Source: Klebsiella quasivariicola (GTDB lineage: Bacteria; Pseudomonadota; Gammaproteobacteria; Enterobacterales; Enterobacteriaceae). From it: a DNA stretch of 64,000 nucleotides. The translations under genes and the position numbers were made by a program. Of the stretch, positions 42,323-50,858 are shown piece by piece (positions within the stretch are counted from its first letter, which is position 1; each line of letters opens with the position of its first letter). The stretch spans positions 2,480,001 through 2,544,000 of the forward strand of contig NZ_CP022823.1 in the NCBI RefSeq assembly GCF_002269255.1, given 5' to 3'. The notes below the pieces were generated by a model that was not told the DNA's origin, ran no database searches, and worked only from the letters and a program-made list of their open reading frames with translations.

Positions 42323-42559
42323 TCACCAGGCAATCAGTAACACCAGGGCCAGACAGACCGAGAGCGCAAACAGGGAGAGATCCATCAGCAAGGGATGCCA
42401 GATGTCGCCCGCATACATCCAGTCACGCAGCTGGCGATGTAACAACAACCAGATAAAAAAACCTAACAAAACAGCTTTGAACAGCGGGGGGAAATAGACG
42501 GATGCGCCGAACACGAGGTCCTGCAGCGGCAATCCGGATGTGTTAAGACTCAGTTTCAC
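42323..42559 (-). CDS. ydhI: DUF1656 small membrane protein YdhI
   Basis: This 78-residue protein has two membrane helices (FKAVLLGFFIWLLL and LSLFALSVCLALVLLIAW) and the conserved LPLQDLVFGASVYFPP and HPLLMDLS. The GTG start has AAGGA nine bases upstream and gives the E. coli length; a TTG two codons earlier is too close. It is the first gene of ydhIJK and divergent from slyA. Confidence 0.9.
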   Translation of the reverse strand: MKLSLNTSGLPLQDLVFGASVYFPPLFKAVLLGFFIWLLLHRQLRDWMYAGDIWHPLLMDLSLFALSVCLALVLLIAW

Positions 42560-42700
42560 AAGCAAAAATCCTTTGCCATTACAGGGATAACCCCAGGACG
42601 TGCTACTCTTTAACAGTGTAAATCATTGTTTTGGTTTTTGTTGAATCAAGTAATTCATTTGTTTTGGTAATTCAAATGCTGCACACTATTCTAAAATCAG

Positions 42701-42721
42701 TATAATAACTTAGCAAGCTAA
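42701..42721 (+). promoter_or_regulatory. slyA promoter -10 and SlyA box
   Basis: TATAAT at 42701-42706 is followed directly by TTAGCAAGCTAA at 42710-42721, the reported SlyA recognition sequence. A SlyA dimer there would cover the transcription start and repress slyA. The ribosome site AAGGAG follows. Confidence 0.75.
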
Positions 42722-42731
42722 TTATAAGGAG

Positions 42732-43172
42732 ATGAAATTGGAATCGCCACTTGGTTCTGATCTGGCACGTTTAGTCCGCGTTTGGCGCGCACTAATCGAC
42801 CATCGCCTGAAACCTCTGGAGTTAACGCAGACCCACTGGGTCACGCTGCATAACATCCACCAGCTGCCGCCTGAGCAGTCGCAGATCCAACTGGCGAAAG
42901 CCATTGGTATCGAACAGCCATCGCTGGTGCGCACGCTCGATCAACTGGAGGAAAAGGGGCTCATTTCGCGCCAGACCTGCGCAAGCGATCGGCGGGCCAA
43001 ACGCATCAAACTAACCGAAAAAGCTGAACCGCTGATCAATGAGATGGAAGAGGTGATAGGCAAGACCCGCGACGAGATCCTGACAGGGGTGTCGAAGCAG
43101 GAAGTGGAAACGTTGCTCCACTTAATTCGCAAGCTTGAACAAAATATCCTCGATCTCCAGGCAAAAGATTAA
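42732..43172 (+). CDS. slyA: MarR-family regulator SlyA
   Basis: This 146-residue dimeric winged-helix regulator relieves H-NS silencing and controls stress and virulence genes in relatives. It has the long MarR helix start LGSDLARLVRVWRALIDHRL and the DNA-binding SQIQLAKAIGIEQPSLVRTL and wing CASDRRAKRIKLT. It is nearly identical to E. coli and Salmonella SlyA except for its last 35 residues. Confidence 0.96.
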   Translation: MKLESPLGSDLARLVRVWRALIDHRLKPLELTQTHWVTLHNIHQLPPEQSQIQLAKAIGIEQPSLVRTLDQLEEKGLISRQTCASDRRAKRIKLTEKAEPLINEMEEVIGKTRDEILTGVSKQEVETLLHLIRKLEQNILDLQAKD

Positions 43173-43181
43173 TCTTTTTGC

Positions 43182-43208
43182 GGCCCGGATTGCCCCGGGC
43201 CTTTTTTC
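43182..43208 (+). terminator. Terminator after slyA
   Basis: The stem GGCCCGG/CCGGGCC with a six-base loop is followed by TTTTTT. It reaches the stop codon of the convergent cyclase gene. Confidence 0.88.
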
Positions 43209-44568
43209 AGTTACTCTGACCGCGCCAGACCACCACCCGATTACGCCCGCTGTTTTTTGCTTCGTACATGGCCGCATCCGCCCGCTGGACGCACTCCTCT
43301 GCGCTCACGCTGGCGTTACGCGTCGTATACACGCCCATACTGATGGTCATTCGTTCCGGCAAATGGCTCTGCTCAACGCTGACCGCCTGGCGGATTCGTT
43401 CGGCAATCGCCTGGGCATCTTCTTCACCGGTATTGACCAACAATAAAGCAAACTCTTCCCCGCCAATCCGTGCGGCGGCGTCGTCAACACGCGAATGGTT
43501 CTCCAGTACCGAGGCGGCGAACTGGATCACTTTATCCCCTACTACGTGACCGTAGTTATCGTTGATGCGTTTGAAGTGGTCGAGGTCGCTGACCAGCACC
43601 GACAGCGGATGCTGGGCATTGACCTTCGAAAGCTGCTGATTGAGGGTGTCGTAGAAGAAGCTGCGGTTGTAGAGACGAGTTAAAGGATCACGGATCGAGT
43701 TCTGATACGAATTGACGTACTTATGGTTCGATTCCCGGTAGAGAATGAAAACATCAACCAGCAGCACCAGGATGAGGAACAGTGTGCAGAGCGTTTCAAA
43801 GAAACGAGCCTGGTACCAGGTTTGATCGAGGTCCCCCGTGACGGAGAGGAGCTGATACAGGGTAAAGAGATAAGCGCTGCAAAAAAAAGCGCCGCTATAC
43901 CAAAATATATTGCGCAATTTGCTCAGGCAGATTAATAAAATCAATGTAATAAACCAGATGCATATCAGCACCCAGCCAGTAATACTTTGCCACAGCGGTG
44001 TAAAAGTATGGCTGGTATCATCGATGAAGTCGATGTTCAACCACGGTGAGTGGCTTGAGAAGAGCCAGGACAAAATAATAATAGTTAAAGAAAAAATAAT
44101 ACACGCCATGAATGTAATTGCGTGCGCTTTCCACGAATGCATCAAACGCTGGCGGAAATAGTATAATATTATTGATGACATGAATGATAAAGCCATCATT
44201 ATATTACGGAAGAAATAATATATAACGGCGTCATTGTGTTTGACCACTGGAGTCGTCATGCAGGTCCACCAGTCCGGATAACTGCTGAGGGTGCCCAGCA
44301 TCAGAAGTGCGGAACAGGCGAAAGCGAATGCAATAGGGGTCAGATACAAACGGCGTTTACTGCTCCAGTACTTCATCCCCATAAAGCAGGCGATAGTAAT
44401 GTGAAATACCATCAAAAAGCTGGTAAGCAGAGGAAATAATATTGAAGAAGTGATGCTGAGGCTGCTATGAAAAAAAACCGTCAATCCGGCGATGCCTACC
44501 CCCGCTAAGATACAAATAAAAATATAAATGATGATACGTTTTGTAAGATGATTCGCAGGTATGCGCAT
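43207..44568 (-). CDS. Membrane-bound diguanylate cyclase (GGDEF)
   Basis: This is a 453-residue protein. Residues 1-280 hold about eight membrane helices (a MASE-type sensor). Residues 290-450 form a GGDEF domain with GGEEF at 369-373 and the inhibitory I-site RVDD at 360-363, exactly five residues before it. Both active site and feedback site are intact, so it should make cyclic di-GMP and be product-inhibited. No gene stands between slyA and slyB in E. coli. The gene's 5' part is more AT-rich than its neighbours. Confidence 0.92.
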   Translation of the reverse strand: MRIPANHLTKRIIIYIFICILAGVGIAGLTVFFHSSLSITSSILFPLLTSFLMVFHITIACFMGMKYWSSKRRLYLTPIAFAFACSALLMLGTLSSYPDWWTCMTTPVVKHNDAVIYYFFRNIMMALSFMSSIILYYFRQRLMHSWKAHAITFMACIIFSLTIIILSWLFSSHSPWLNIDFIDDTSHTFTPLWQSITGWVLICIWFITLILLICLSKLRNIFWYSGAFFCSAYLFTLYQLLSVTGDLDQTWYQARFFETLCTLFLILVLLVDVFILYRESNHKYVNSYQNSIRDPLTRLYNRSFFYDTLNQQLSKVNAQHPLSVLVSDLDHFKRINDNYGHVVGDKVIQFAASVLENHSRVDDAAARIGGEEFALLLVNTGEEDAQAIAERIRQAVSVEQSHLPERMTISMGVYTTRNASVSAEECVQRADAAMYEAKNSGRNRVVVWRGQSN

Positions 44569-44791
44569 AGAGAAGATTCCACAACAAAAAGCAGCAATAT
44601 CGACATTCAGGCGACAAAAATGTTATTACCCGTTGAGAGTAGTGGGGTGAGCAGGACAAGATATTGCGCAGGCGCAATGATTGATGGATTAATTAAATTA
44701 ATAAGTCTGAGGGCTAATACGAATCTGTTACGTGGAAATAAACGACGCCGAAAAATACGATGCGGCGCTATCGGCCGCATCGTAAGGGTGA

Positions 44792-45259
44792 TTATCGTGG
44801 AGAGACGGTGACCTGGCTGCCGCTTCCGGCAATCGCCACGCGCTGGCCGACGGAGAACGGCGTGCTGCCTTGTTTCTGCACTACCATGATGGTGTTGCCG
44901 TCATCCTTACGGATTTCCAGCTCGACACCCTGCGTTTTATTCATCGCACCCTGTACACCCTGACCCGCTACGCCACCGGCGACCGCACCTGCCGCGGTTG
45001 CCAGGGAGCGACCGGTACCGCCGCCGATGGTGTTCCCGAGGAACCCGCCCAGCACAGCACCCCCAATCGCGCCAATCGCATTGCTGTCATCACCGCTCTG
45101 GATCTGTACGGCGCGCGTATGGACAATCGTACCGTATGTCACGCTCTGCACCTGTTTGGCTTCAGATGCGGAATAAACGTCGCCGGACAGGCCGCTGCTG
45201 CTGACGCAGCCTGCGAGCGTAAAACCAATCATCGATACAGCCAAAACACGTAAAATCAT
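44792..45259 (-). CDS. slyB: Outer membrane lipoprotein SlyB
   Basis: This 155-residue lipoprotein has lipobox LAGC with C18 and a glycine-rich 2TM-type region (AIGGAVLGGFLGNTIGGGTG). It is almost identical to E. coli SlyB, which protects the outer membrane under magnesium limitation. A PhoP box lies about 125 bp upstream. Confidence 0.96.
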   Translation of the reverse strand: MILRVLAVSMIGFTLAGCVSSSGLSGDVYSASEAKQVQSVTYGTIVHTRAVQIQSGDDSNAIGAIGGAVLGGFLGNTIGGGTGRSLATAAGAVAGGVAGQGVQGAMNKTQGVELEIRKDDGNTIMVVQKQGSTPFSVGQRVAIAGSGSQVTVSPR

Positions 45260-45365
45260 TTATGAATCTCCTGTTCACCGAAGGTGTTCAATTGAACGTC
45301 CATACGGTTAATTATATGGCATTTAGTCGTCGGCGGGCATAGGTTCTCCTCGGACTATACAAAAA

Positions 45366-45400
45366 ATAATAATTAATGGTGCTTCAACCTAAACTAAACG
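45366..45400 (-). promoter_or_regulatory. PhoP box and -10 of slyB
   Basis: On the minus strand CGTTTA-N5-GGTTGA (45384-45400) gives two hexamers with the 11-base period of PhoP boxes. Twelve bases further comes TATTAT (45366-45371). This is the standard PhoP promoter layout, and slyB is a known PhoP target. Confidence 0.75.
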
Positions 45401-45526
45401 CCGCTTCTTTACGATGTTCTCTGAATTGTCGCTCTATTGTTAAAAAGTATTATTACAACATAGCATTAGCGAGCACTTTATGATGGAGTGAGGGGCATAC
45501 GAGGGTCATGGAATGAAGGAAAACGT

Positions 45527-46651
45527 ATGAGATCGGGTCGCTTTATTGGCGTTATGTCCGGTACCAGCCTTGATGGTATCGATGTCGTGTTAGCCGCCAT
45601 TAACGAAAATTTGGTGGCGCAGCAGGCCAGTCTCAGCTGGCCCATCCCGCAGGCGATAAAAGAAGAGATCCTCGCTATTTGTCAGGGGCAGCCGCTGACC
45701 CTGTCACAGCTGGGGCGTCTGGATACTCGTCTGGGACGGCTGTTTGCCGAGGCCGTACAGGCATTGATGCGCCAGGAGAACCTCAAACCGACAGATGTGA
45801 TTGCCATTGGCTGCCATGGGCAAACCGTATGGCACGAACCGCTTGGCGATGCGCCGCACACGCTACAAATTGGCGATAACAACCAAATTGCTGCCCATAC
45901 CGGGGTCACTGTCGTCGGTGATTTTCGTCGCCGTGATATGGCGCTAGGCGGGCAGGGTGCGCCGCTGGTTCCGGCATTTCATCATGCGTTGCTGGCCCAT
46001 CCGGTTGAGCGGCGGATGGTGCTCAATATCGGCGGGATCGCCAACGTCTCGTTACTGGTGCCAGGCCAGCCGGTGCGCGGCTATGATACCGGACCCGGCA
46101 ATATGTTACTCGACGCCTGGATCTGGCGTCAGCGGGGGAAACCCTATGACAAGGATGCGCAATGGGCCAGCGAAGGGAAAGTGCTGCTGCCGCTGCTGCA
46201 GGATATGCTAAGCGATCCGTGGTTTGCGTTGCCGGCGCCGAAAAGCACCGGTCGTGAATATTTCAATTACGGCTGGCTGGAGCAACATCTGGCTCGTTAC
46301 CCAGGACTTCGCGGGCAGGACGTGCAAGCTACCCTGGCGGAGTTGACTGCTGTCACCATCAGTGAGCAGGTATTGTTAAGCGGCGGCTGCGAGCGTTTGT
46401 TAGTGTGCGGCGGCGGTGCACGCAACCCGCTGTTGATGGCGCGCCTGGCGGCTCTGCTGCCGGGAACGGAAGTGTCGACCACCGACGAGGCGGGTATCAG
46501 CGGTGATGATATGGAAGCTCTGGCCTTCGCCTGGCTTGCCTGGCGCACGCTTGCCGGTTTACCGGGCAATCTGCCGTCAGTCACGGGGGCCAGTGAAGCC
46601 ACGGTGCTGGGGGCTATATTTCCCGCTAATCCACCGCAGAATCGGAGTTAA
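45527..46651 (+). CDS. anmK: Anhydro-N-acetylmuramic acid kinase
   Basis: This 374-residue enzyme phosphorylates and opens 1,6-anhydroMurNAc in cell-wall recycling. It has the ATPase-fold motif RFIGVMSGTSLDGIDVVLA at the N-terminus, GCHGQTVWHEP and NIGGIANVSLL. The start MRSGRFIGV has AAGGA upstream and matches E. coli; the frame extends 13 codons further. Confidence 0.96.
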   Translation: MRSGRFIGVMSGTSLDGIDVVLAAINENLVAQQASLSWPIPQAIKEEILAICQGQPLTLSQLGRLDTRLGRLFAEAVQALMRQENLKPTDVIAIGCHGQTVWHEPLGDAPHTLQIGDNNQIAAHTGVTVVGDFRRRDMALGGQGAPLVPAFHHALLAHPVERRMVLNIGGIANVSLLVPGQPVRGYDTGPGNMLLDAWIWRQRGKPYDKDAQWASEGKVLLPLLQDMLSDPWFALPAPKSTGREYFNYGWLEQHLARYPGLRGQDVQATLAELTAVTISEQVLLSGGCERLLVCGGGARNPLLMARLAALLPGTEVSTTDEAGISGDDMEALAFAWLAWRTLAGLPGNLPSVTGASEATVLGAIFPANPPQNRS

Positions 46652-46742
46652 CTGAAATATTAACCAGGACGCTACCAGTAAACTGGACCGGTTAAGGGGA
46701 GGGTGAGCGCCCTCCGTGACCGGGAAAGTCGAAGGCAAACGA

Positions 46743-47066
46743 ATGAAAAAAATTCTTATCGCAGTTGTACCTTTTATGCTGGCGGGCTGTAGCTACTACA
46801 ACCAGTTCGTTGAGCGGATGCAGACGGACACGCTTGAGTATCAGTGCGACCAGAAACCGTTGACGGTCCATCGCAATAATGCGCGTCAGCAGGTTAGCTT
46901 TATCTATGATAATCAGCAGTTGAATCTGGCTGAGGGGCTGTCGGCCTCCGGCGCGCGCTACACCGATGGCGTCTATGTCTTCTGGTCGAAGGGCGATACC
47001 GCTACCGTCTATAAGCGTGACCGCATCGTCCTCGATAACTGTCAGCTCCAGACGGCCAAACGTTGA
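46743..47066 (+). CDS. mliC: Membrane-bound C-type lysozyme inhibitor MliC
   Basis: This 107-residue lipoprotein begins MKKILIAVVPFMLAGCSYYN, lipobox LAGC with C16. The MliC domain has LEYQCDQKPLTV and ends VLDNCQLQ. It protects peptidoglycan from host C-type lysozyme. It lies between anmK and pdxH as in E. coli ydhA. Confidence 0.94.
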   Translation: MKKILIAVVPFMLAGCSYYNQFVERMQTDTLEYQCDQKPLTVHRNNARQQVSFIYDNQQLNLAEGLSASGARYTDGVYVFWSKGDTATVYKRDRIVLDNCQLQTAKR

Positions 47067-47123
47067 GATTTCTGTCGGGGGGGCGCACAATAACGCCACC
47101 TTATGACTACTTCCTCAATGGCC

Positions 47124-47780
47124 ATGTCTGATAACGACGAACTCCAGCAAATTGCGCATTTGCGCCGTGAATATACCCGTGGCGGTTTGCGTCGCCACGA
47201 TCTTCCTGCTGAACCCCTGCCGCTGTTTGAACGCTGGTTACGCCAGGCTTGCGACGCGAAACTCGCTGACCCGACGGCCATGGTGGTTGCCACCGTGGAT
47301 GAGCGCGGTCAACCCTACCAGCGCATCGTTCTGTTGAAGCATTACGACGAAAAAGGGCTGGTGTTTTATACCAACCTTGGCAGCCGCAAAGCCCATCAGA
47401 TTGAAAACAACCCGCAGGTGAGCCTGCTTTTTCCATGGCATATGCTGGAGCGCCAGGTGATGGTGATCGGCAAAGCGGAGCGTTTGTCGACGCTGGAAGT
47501 GGTCAAATATTTCCATAGCCGCCCGCGCGACAGCCAGATTGGCGCCTGGGTCTCGAAACAGTCGAGCCGGATCTCCGCTCGCGGTATTCTGGAAAGTAAA
47601 TTTCTCGAACTGAAACAAAAATTCCAGCAGGGCGAAGTGCCACTGCCGAGCTTCTGGGGCGGCTTCCGCGTCAGCATTGAGCAGATGGAGTTCTGGCAGG
47701 GTGGAGAACACCGCCTGCATGACCGCTTTTTATACCAGCGCGATAATGGCGCCTGGAAAATAGACCGCCTGGCGCCGTAA
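47124..47780 (+). CDS. pdxH: Pyridoxamine 5'-phosphate oxidase
   Basis: This 218-residue FMN enzyme makes pyridoxal phosphate from pyridoxine or pyridoxamine phosphate. Conserved segments include QRIVLLKHYDEKGLVFYTNLGSRK-type FMN binding, QVMVIGKAERL and the C-terminal RLHDRFLYQRD. The start MSDNDELQQIAHL is set by E. coli length; seven further codons lie upstream. Confidence 0.96.
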   Translation: MSDNDELQQIAHLRREYTRGGLRRHDLPAEPLPLFERWLRQACDAKLADPTAMVVATVDERGQPYQRIVLLKHYDEKGLVFYTNLGSRKAHQIENNPQVSLLFPWHMLERQVMVIGKAERLSTLEVVKYFHSRPRDSQIGAWVSKQSSRISARGILESKFLELKQKFQQGEVPLPSFWGGFRVSIEQMEFWQGGEHRLHDRFLYQRDNGAWKIDRLAP

Positions 47781-47904
47781 ACGCCGAAATTAGTTATCGA
47801 AGCGCTGGCGCTGAATGGGCCGGCGCTTTATTCTATGTACTTTTCGCATCTGGCGAAAAGTCGTGTACCGGCAGAGGTGCAGTCGTTTATACATGGAGAA
47901 TTTG

Positions 47905-49179
47905 ATGGCAAGCAGTAACTTGATTAAACAATTGCAAGAGCGGGGGCTGGTAGCCCAGGTGACGGACGAGGAAGCGTTAGCAGAGCGACTGGCGCAAGGC
48001 CCGATCGCGCTCTATTGCGGCTTCGATCCTACCGCTGACAGCTTGCATTTGGGGCATCTTGTTCCATTGTTATGCCTGAAACGCTTCCAGCAGGCAGGCC
48101 ATAAACCTGTGGCGCTGGTGGGCGGCGCAACCGGTCTGATTGGCGACCCAAGCTTCAAAGCCGCTGAGCGTAAGCTAAACACCGAGGATACCGTGCAGCA
48201 GTGGGTGGATAAAATCCGCAAACAGGTGGCCCCGTTCCTTGATTTTGACTGCGGGGACAATTCGGCGATTGCGGCGAACAACTATGACTGGTTTGGCAGC
48301 ATGAATGTGCTGACCTTCCTGCGCGATATCGGTAAACACTTCTCTGTTAACCAGATGATTAATAAAGAAGCGGTGAAGCAGCGCCTGAATCGTGACGATC
48401 AGGGTATCTCCTTTACCGAGTTCTCTTACAACCTGCTGCAGGGGTATGACTTCGCCTGCCTGAACAAGCTGCACGGCGTGGCACTGCAAATCGGCGGTTC
48501 CGACCAGTGGGGCAACATTACCTCCGGTATCGATCTGACCCGTCGTCTGCACCAGAACCAGGTGTTTGGCCTGACGGTTCCGCTGATCACCAAAGCCGAT
48601 GGCACCAAATTCGGTAAAACCGAGGGCGGCGCGGTATGGCTGGATCCGAAGAAAACCAGTCCGTATAAATTCTACCAGTTCTGGATCAACACCGCGGATG
48701 CGGACGTTTATCGCTTCCTCAAGTTCTTCACCTTTATGGACATTGCTGAGATCAATGCTCTGGAAGAAGAAGACAAAAACAGCGGTAAAGTGCCGCGCGC
48801 CCAGTATGTGCTGGCAGAGCAGGTGACGCGCCTGGTGCACGGCGAAGAAGGGCTGGAAGCGGCGAAGCGCATTACCGAAAGCCTGTTCAATGGTAATCTG
48901 AGCGATCTGAGCGAAGCCGATTTCGAGCAGCTGGCGCAGGATGGCGTGCCGATGATCGAAATGGAAAAAGGCGCCGATCTGCTGCAGGCGCTGGTGGATT
49001 CCGAGCTGCAGCCGTCCCGCGGACAGGCGCGTAAAACCGTCGCTTCTAATGCGGTTACCATCAACGGTGAAAAACAGGCCGACCCGGAATATGTTTTTGC
49101 CGACAGCGACCGTCTGTTTGGCCGCTACACCTTGCTGCGCCGCGGTAAGAAAAATTACTGCCTGGTGTGCTGGAAATAA
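47905..49179 (+). CDS. tyrS: Tyrosyl-tRNA synthetase
   Basis: This 424-residue class I synthetase has HLGH at residues 48-51 (the HIGH motif) and KFGKT (the KMSKS motif). A C-terminal S4-like RNA-binding domain contains SRGQARKTVASNAVTINGEK. GGAG lies eight bases before MASSNLIKQ. It charges tRNA-Tyr and is followed by a terminator before pdxY. Confidence 0.98.
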   Translation: MASSNLIKQLQERGLVAQVTDEEALAERLAQGPIALYCGFDPTADSLHLGHLVPLLCLKRFQQAGHKPVALVGGATGLIGDPSFKAAERKLNTEDTVQQWVDKIRKQVAPFLDFDCGDNSAIAANNYDWFGSMNVLTFLRDIGKHFSVNQMINKEAVKQRLNRDDQGISFTEFSYNLLQGYDFACLNKLHGVALQIGGSDQWGNITSGIDLTRRLHQNQVFGLTVPLITKADGTKFGKTEGGAVWLDPKKTSPYKFYQFWINTADADVYRFLKFFTFMDIAEINALEEEDKNSGKVPRAQYVLAEQVTRLVHGEEGLEAAKRITESLFNGNLSDLSEADFEQLAQDGVPMIEMEKGADLLQALVDSELQPSRGQARKTVASNAVTINGEKQADPEYVFADSDRLFGRYTLLRRGKKNYCLVCWK

Positions 49180-49191
49180 TAAATACTACCA

Positions 49192-49216
49192 GGGCGTGGG
49201 AAACCACGCCCTTTTT
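49192..49216 (+). terminator. Terminator after tyrS
   Basis: The stem GGGCGTGG/CCACGCCC with a GAAA loop is followed by TTTTT. Confidence 0.92.
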
Positions 49217-49239
49217 CTTTTTAGGGTTGTGGTAAGAAA

Positions 49240-50100
49240 ATGAAGAACATCCTCGCCATTCAGTCTCACGTTGTATTTGGCCACGCCGGCAACAGCGCCG
49301 CCGAGTTTCCGATGCGCCGTCTGGGCGCCAATGTCTGGCCCCTGAATACCGTGCAGTTCTCTAATCATACGCAGTACGGCAAATGGACCGGCTGCGTCAT
49401 GCCGCCTGCACACCTGACGGAGATCGTCCAGGGCATTGCCGCTATTGATAAGCTGCAGACTTGTGACGCGGTACTGAGCGGCTATCTCGGCTCCGCTGAG
49501 CAGGGCGAGCATATCCTCGGTATCGTGCGTCAGGTAAAAGCGGCCAATCCGGCGGCGAAGTATTTTTGCGACCCGGTGATGGGCCATCCCGAGAAAGGCT
49601 GCATCGTCGCGCCGGGCGTGGCGGAATTCCACGTGCGCTATGCGCTACCGGCCAGCGATATCATTGCGCCGAATCTGGTGGAGCTGGAGATCCTGTGCGG
49701 TCATCCGGTCGCCAGCGTGAACGACGCGGTGGCTGCGGCGCGGGAGCTGATTGCTCAGGGTCCGGAAGTGGTATTAGTCAAGCATCTCGCCCGTGCGGGT
49801 CTGAGCATGGATCGTTTTGAGATGCTGCTGGTGACGGCTGATGAAGCCTGGCATATCAGCCGGCCGCTGGTGGATTTTGGCCTGCGTCAGCCGGTCGGCG
49901 TTGGCGATGTGACCAGCGGTTTACTGCTGGTAAAACTGTTGCAGGGCGCCAGCCTGCGTGATGCGCTCGAGCACGTTACTGCCGCAGTGTACGAGATTAT
50001 GTTGACCACCAAAAACATGCAGGAGTATGAACTGCAGGTGGTGGCGGCGCAGGATCGTATCGCCATGCCGGAGCATTGCTTCAGCGCCACCCGCTTGTAA
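49240..50100 (+). CDS. pdxY: Pyridoxal kinase PdxY
   Basis: This 286-residue ribokinase-fold enzyme phosphorylates pyridoxal in B6 salvage. It has SHVVFGHAGNSAAEFPMRRL, CDPVMGHPEKGCIV and the anion-hole GVGDVTSGLLL with the catalytic Asp. It forms a B6 cluster with pdxH upstream, with tyrS between them as in E. coli. Confidence 0.96.
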   Translation: MKNILAIQSHVVFGHAGNSAAEFPMRRLGANVWPLNTVQFSNHTQYGKWTGCVMPPAHLTEIVQGIAAIDKLQTCDAVLSGYLGSAEQGEHILGIVRQVKAANPAAKYFCDPVMGHPEKGCIVAPGVAEFHVRYALPASDIIAPNLVELEILCGHPVASVNDAVAAARELIAQGPEVVLVKHLARAGLSMDRFEMLLVTADEAWHISRPLVDFGLRQPVGVGDVTSGLLLVKLLQGASLRDALEHVTAAVYEIMLTTKNMQEYELQVVAAQDRIAMPEHCFSATRL

Positions 50101-50142
50101 CGTTTCGTTTCTGCCCGGCAGGCCGCCGGGCAGCTCCAGAAC

Positions 50143-50748
50143 TTACTTGACGCCTTCCGCCGCCAGTGCGTCAGCCACCGCCGGACGCGCTGCCACCTGC
50201 GCCATCCAGCTGCCGATATGACCGTAGGCAGCCATATTCAGTTTGATCCCGTAGCCCCAACGCAGCACCGTGAACAGATAACCATCGGCAATCGTGAAGC
50301 GATGGCCGGTCAGCCACTGTTTATCCGCCAGCGTTGCGTCAACGTACTCCAGCTTCTTCTCCAGCAGGGCGCGGGCGACGGGCTTATAGTCCTCCGGGGT
50401 GTCAGGGCGGAACAGCGGGGTAAAGCCTTTATGCAGCTCCGTCGCCACGTAGTTGAGCCACTCCAGCGTCTGATAGCGGGCAATAGTGCCCACCGGTGCC
50501 AGCAGGTGACGATCCGGAACCTGGTCTGCAATGTACTGCATAATGGCCACGCCCTCGGTAAGCAGGATCTCATCATCCAGCAGCAGTGCCGGAACCTGAC
50601 CTTTCGGGTTGATCAGAAGATAGTCATCCCCGTTTTCCAGCCGTTTTTTGGCCAGATCTACGCTCTGTAAAGTGAAATCCAGACCGCTTTCGCGCAGGGC
50701 GATATGCGAGGCAAGGGAACAGGCGCCGGGTTTGTAGAACAGTTTCAT
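50143..50748 (-). CDS. gstA: Glutathione S-transferase GstA
   Basis: This 201-residue beta-class enzyme has the N-terminal thioredoxin-like domain start MKLFYKPGACSLASHIALRE with C10 at the active site, PALLLDDEILLTEGVAIMQY, and an all-helical second half. It conjugates glutathione to electrophiles. It is tail to tail with pdxY. Confidence 0.95.
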   Translation of the reverse strand: MKLFYKPGACSLASHIALRESGLDFTLQSVDLAKKRLENGDDYLLINPKGQVPALLLDDEILLTEGVAIMQYIADQVPDRHLLAPVGTIARYQTLEWLNYVATELHKGFTPLFRPDTPEDYKPVARALLEKKLEYVDATLADKQWLTGHRFTIADGYLFTVLRWGYGIKLNMAAYGHIGSWMAQVAARPAVADALAAEGVK

Positions 50749-50798
50749 GCGTGACTCCTCGTGGCTGCAGTTTTGTGTATGTTAGTCCTGCCAGGGGT

Positions 50799-50832
50799 AA
50801 AAAAAAAGCCGCTAACCTAACGTTAGCGGCTT
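50799..50832 (-). terminator. Terminator after dtpA
   Basis: The 11-bp stem AAGCCGCTAAC/GTTAGCGGCTT with a five-base loop is followed by a run of nine or so T on the minus strand. Confidence 0.92.
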
Positions 50833-50858
50833 AAAAATATTTAGTTTTCCCTGCGGCG

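Noticed and set aside
47840..47860. CTTTTCGC/GCGAAAAG hairpin between pdxH and tyrS
   Set aside because: It lies inside the likely tyrS leader with no T-run. It may be leader structure, but there is not enough to call a regulator or T-box type element.
50111..50133. CTGCCCGG/CCGGGCAG hairpin between pdxY and gstA as a terminator
   Set aside because: The stem is good but no T-run follows on either strand, so it is not called.
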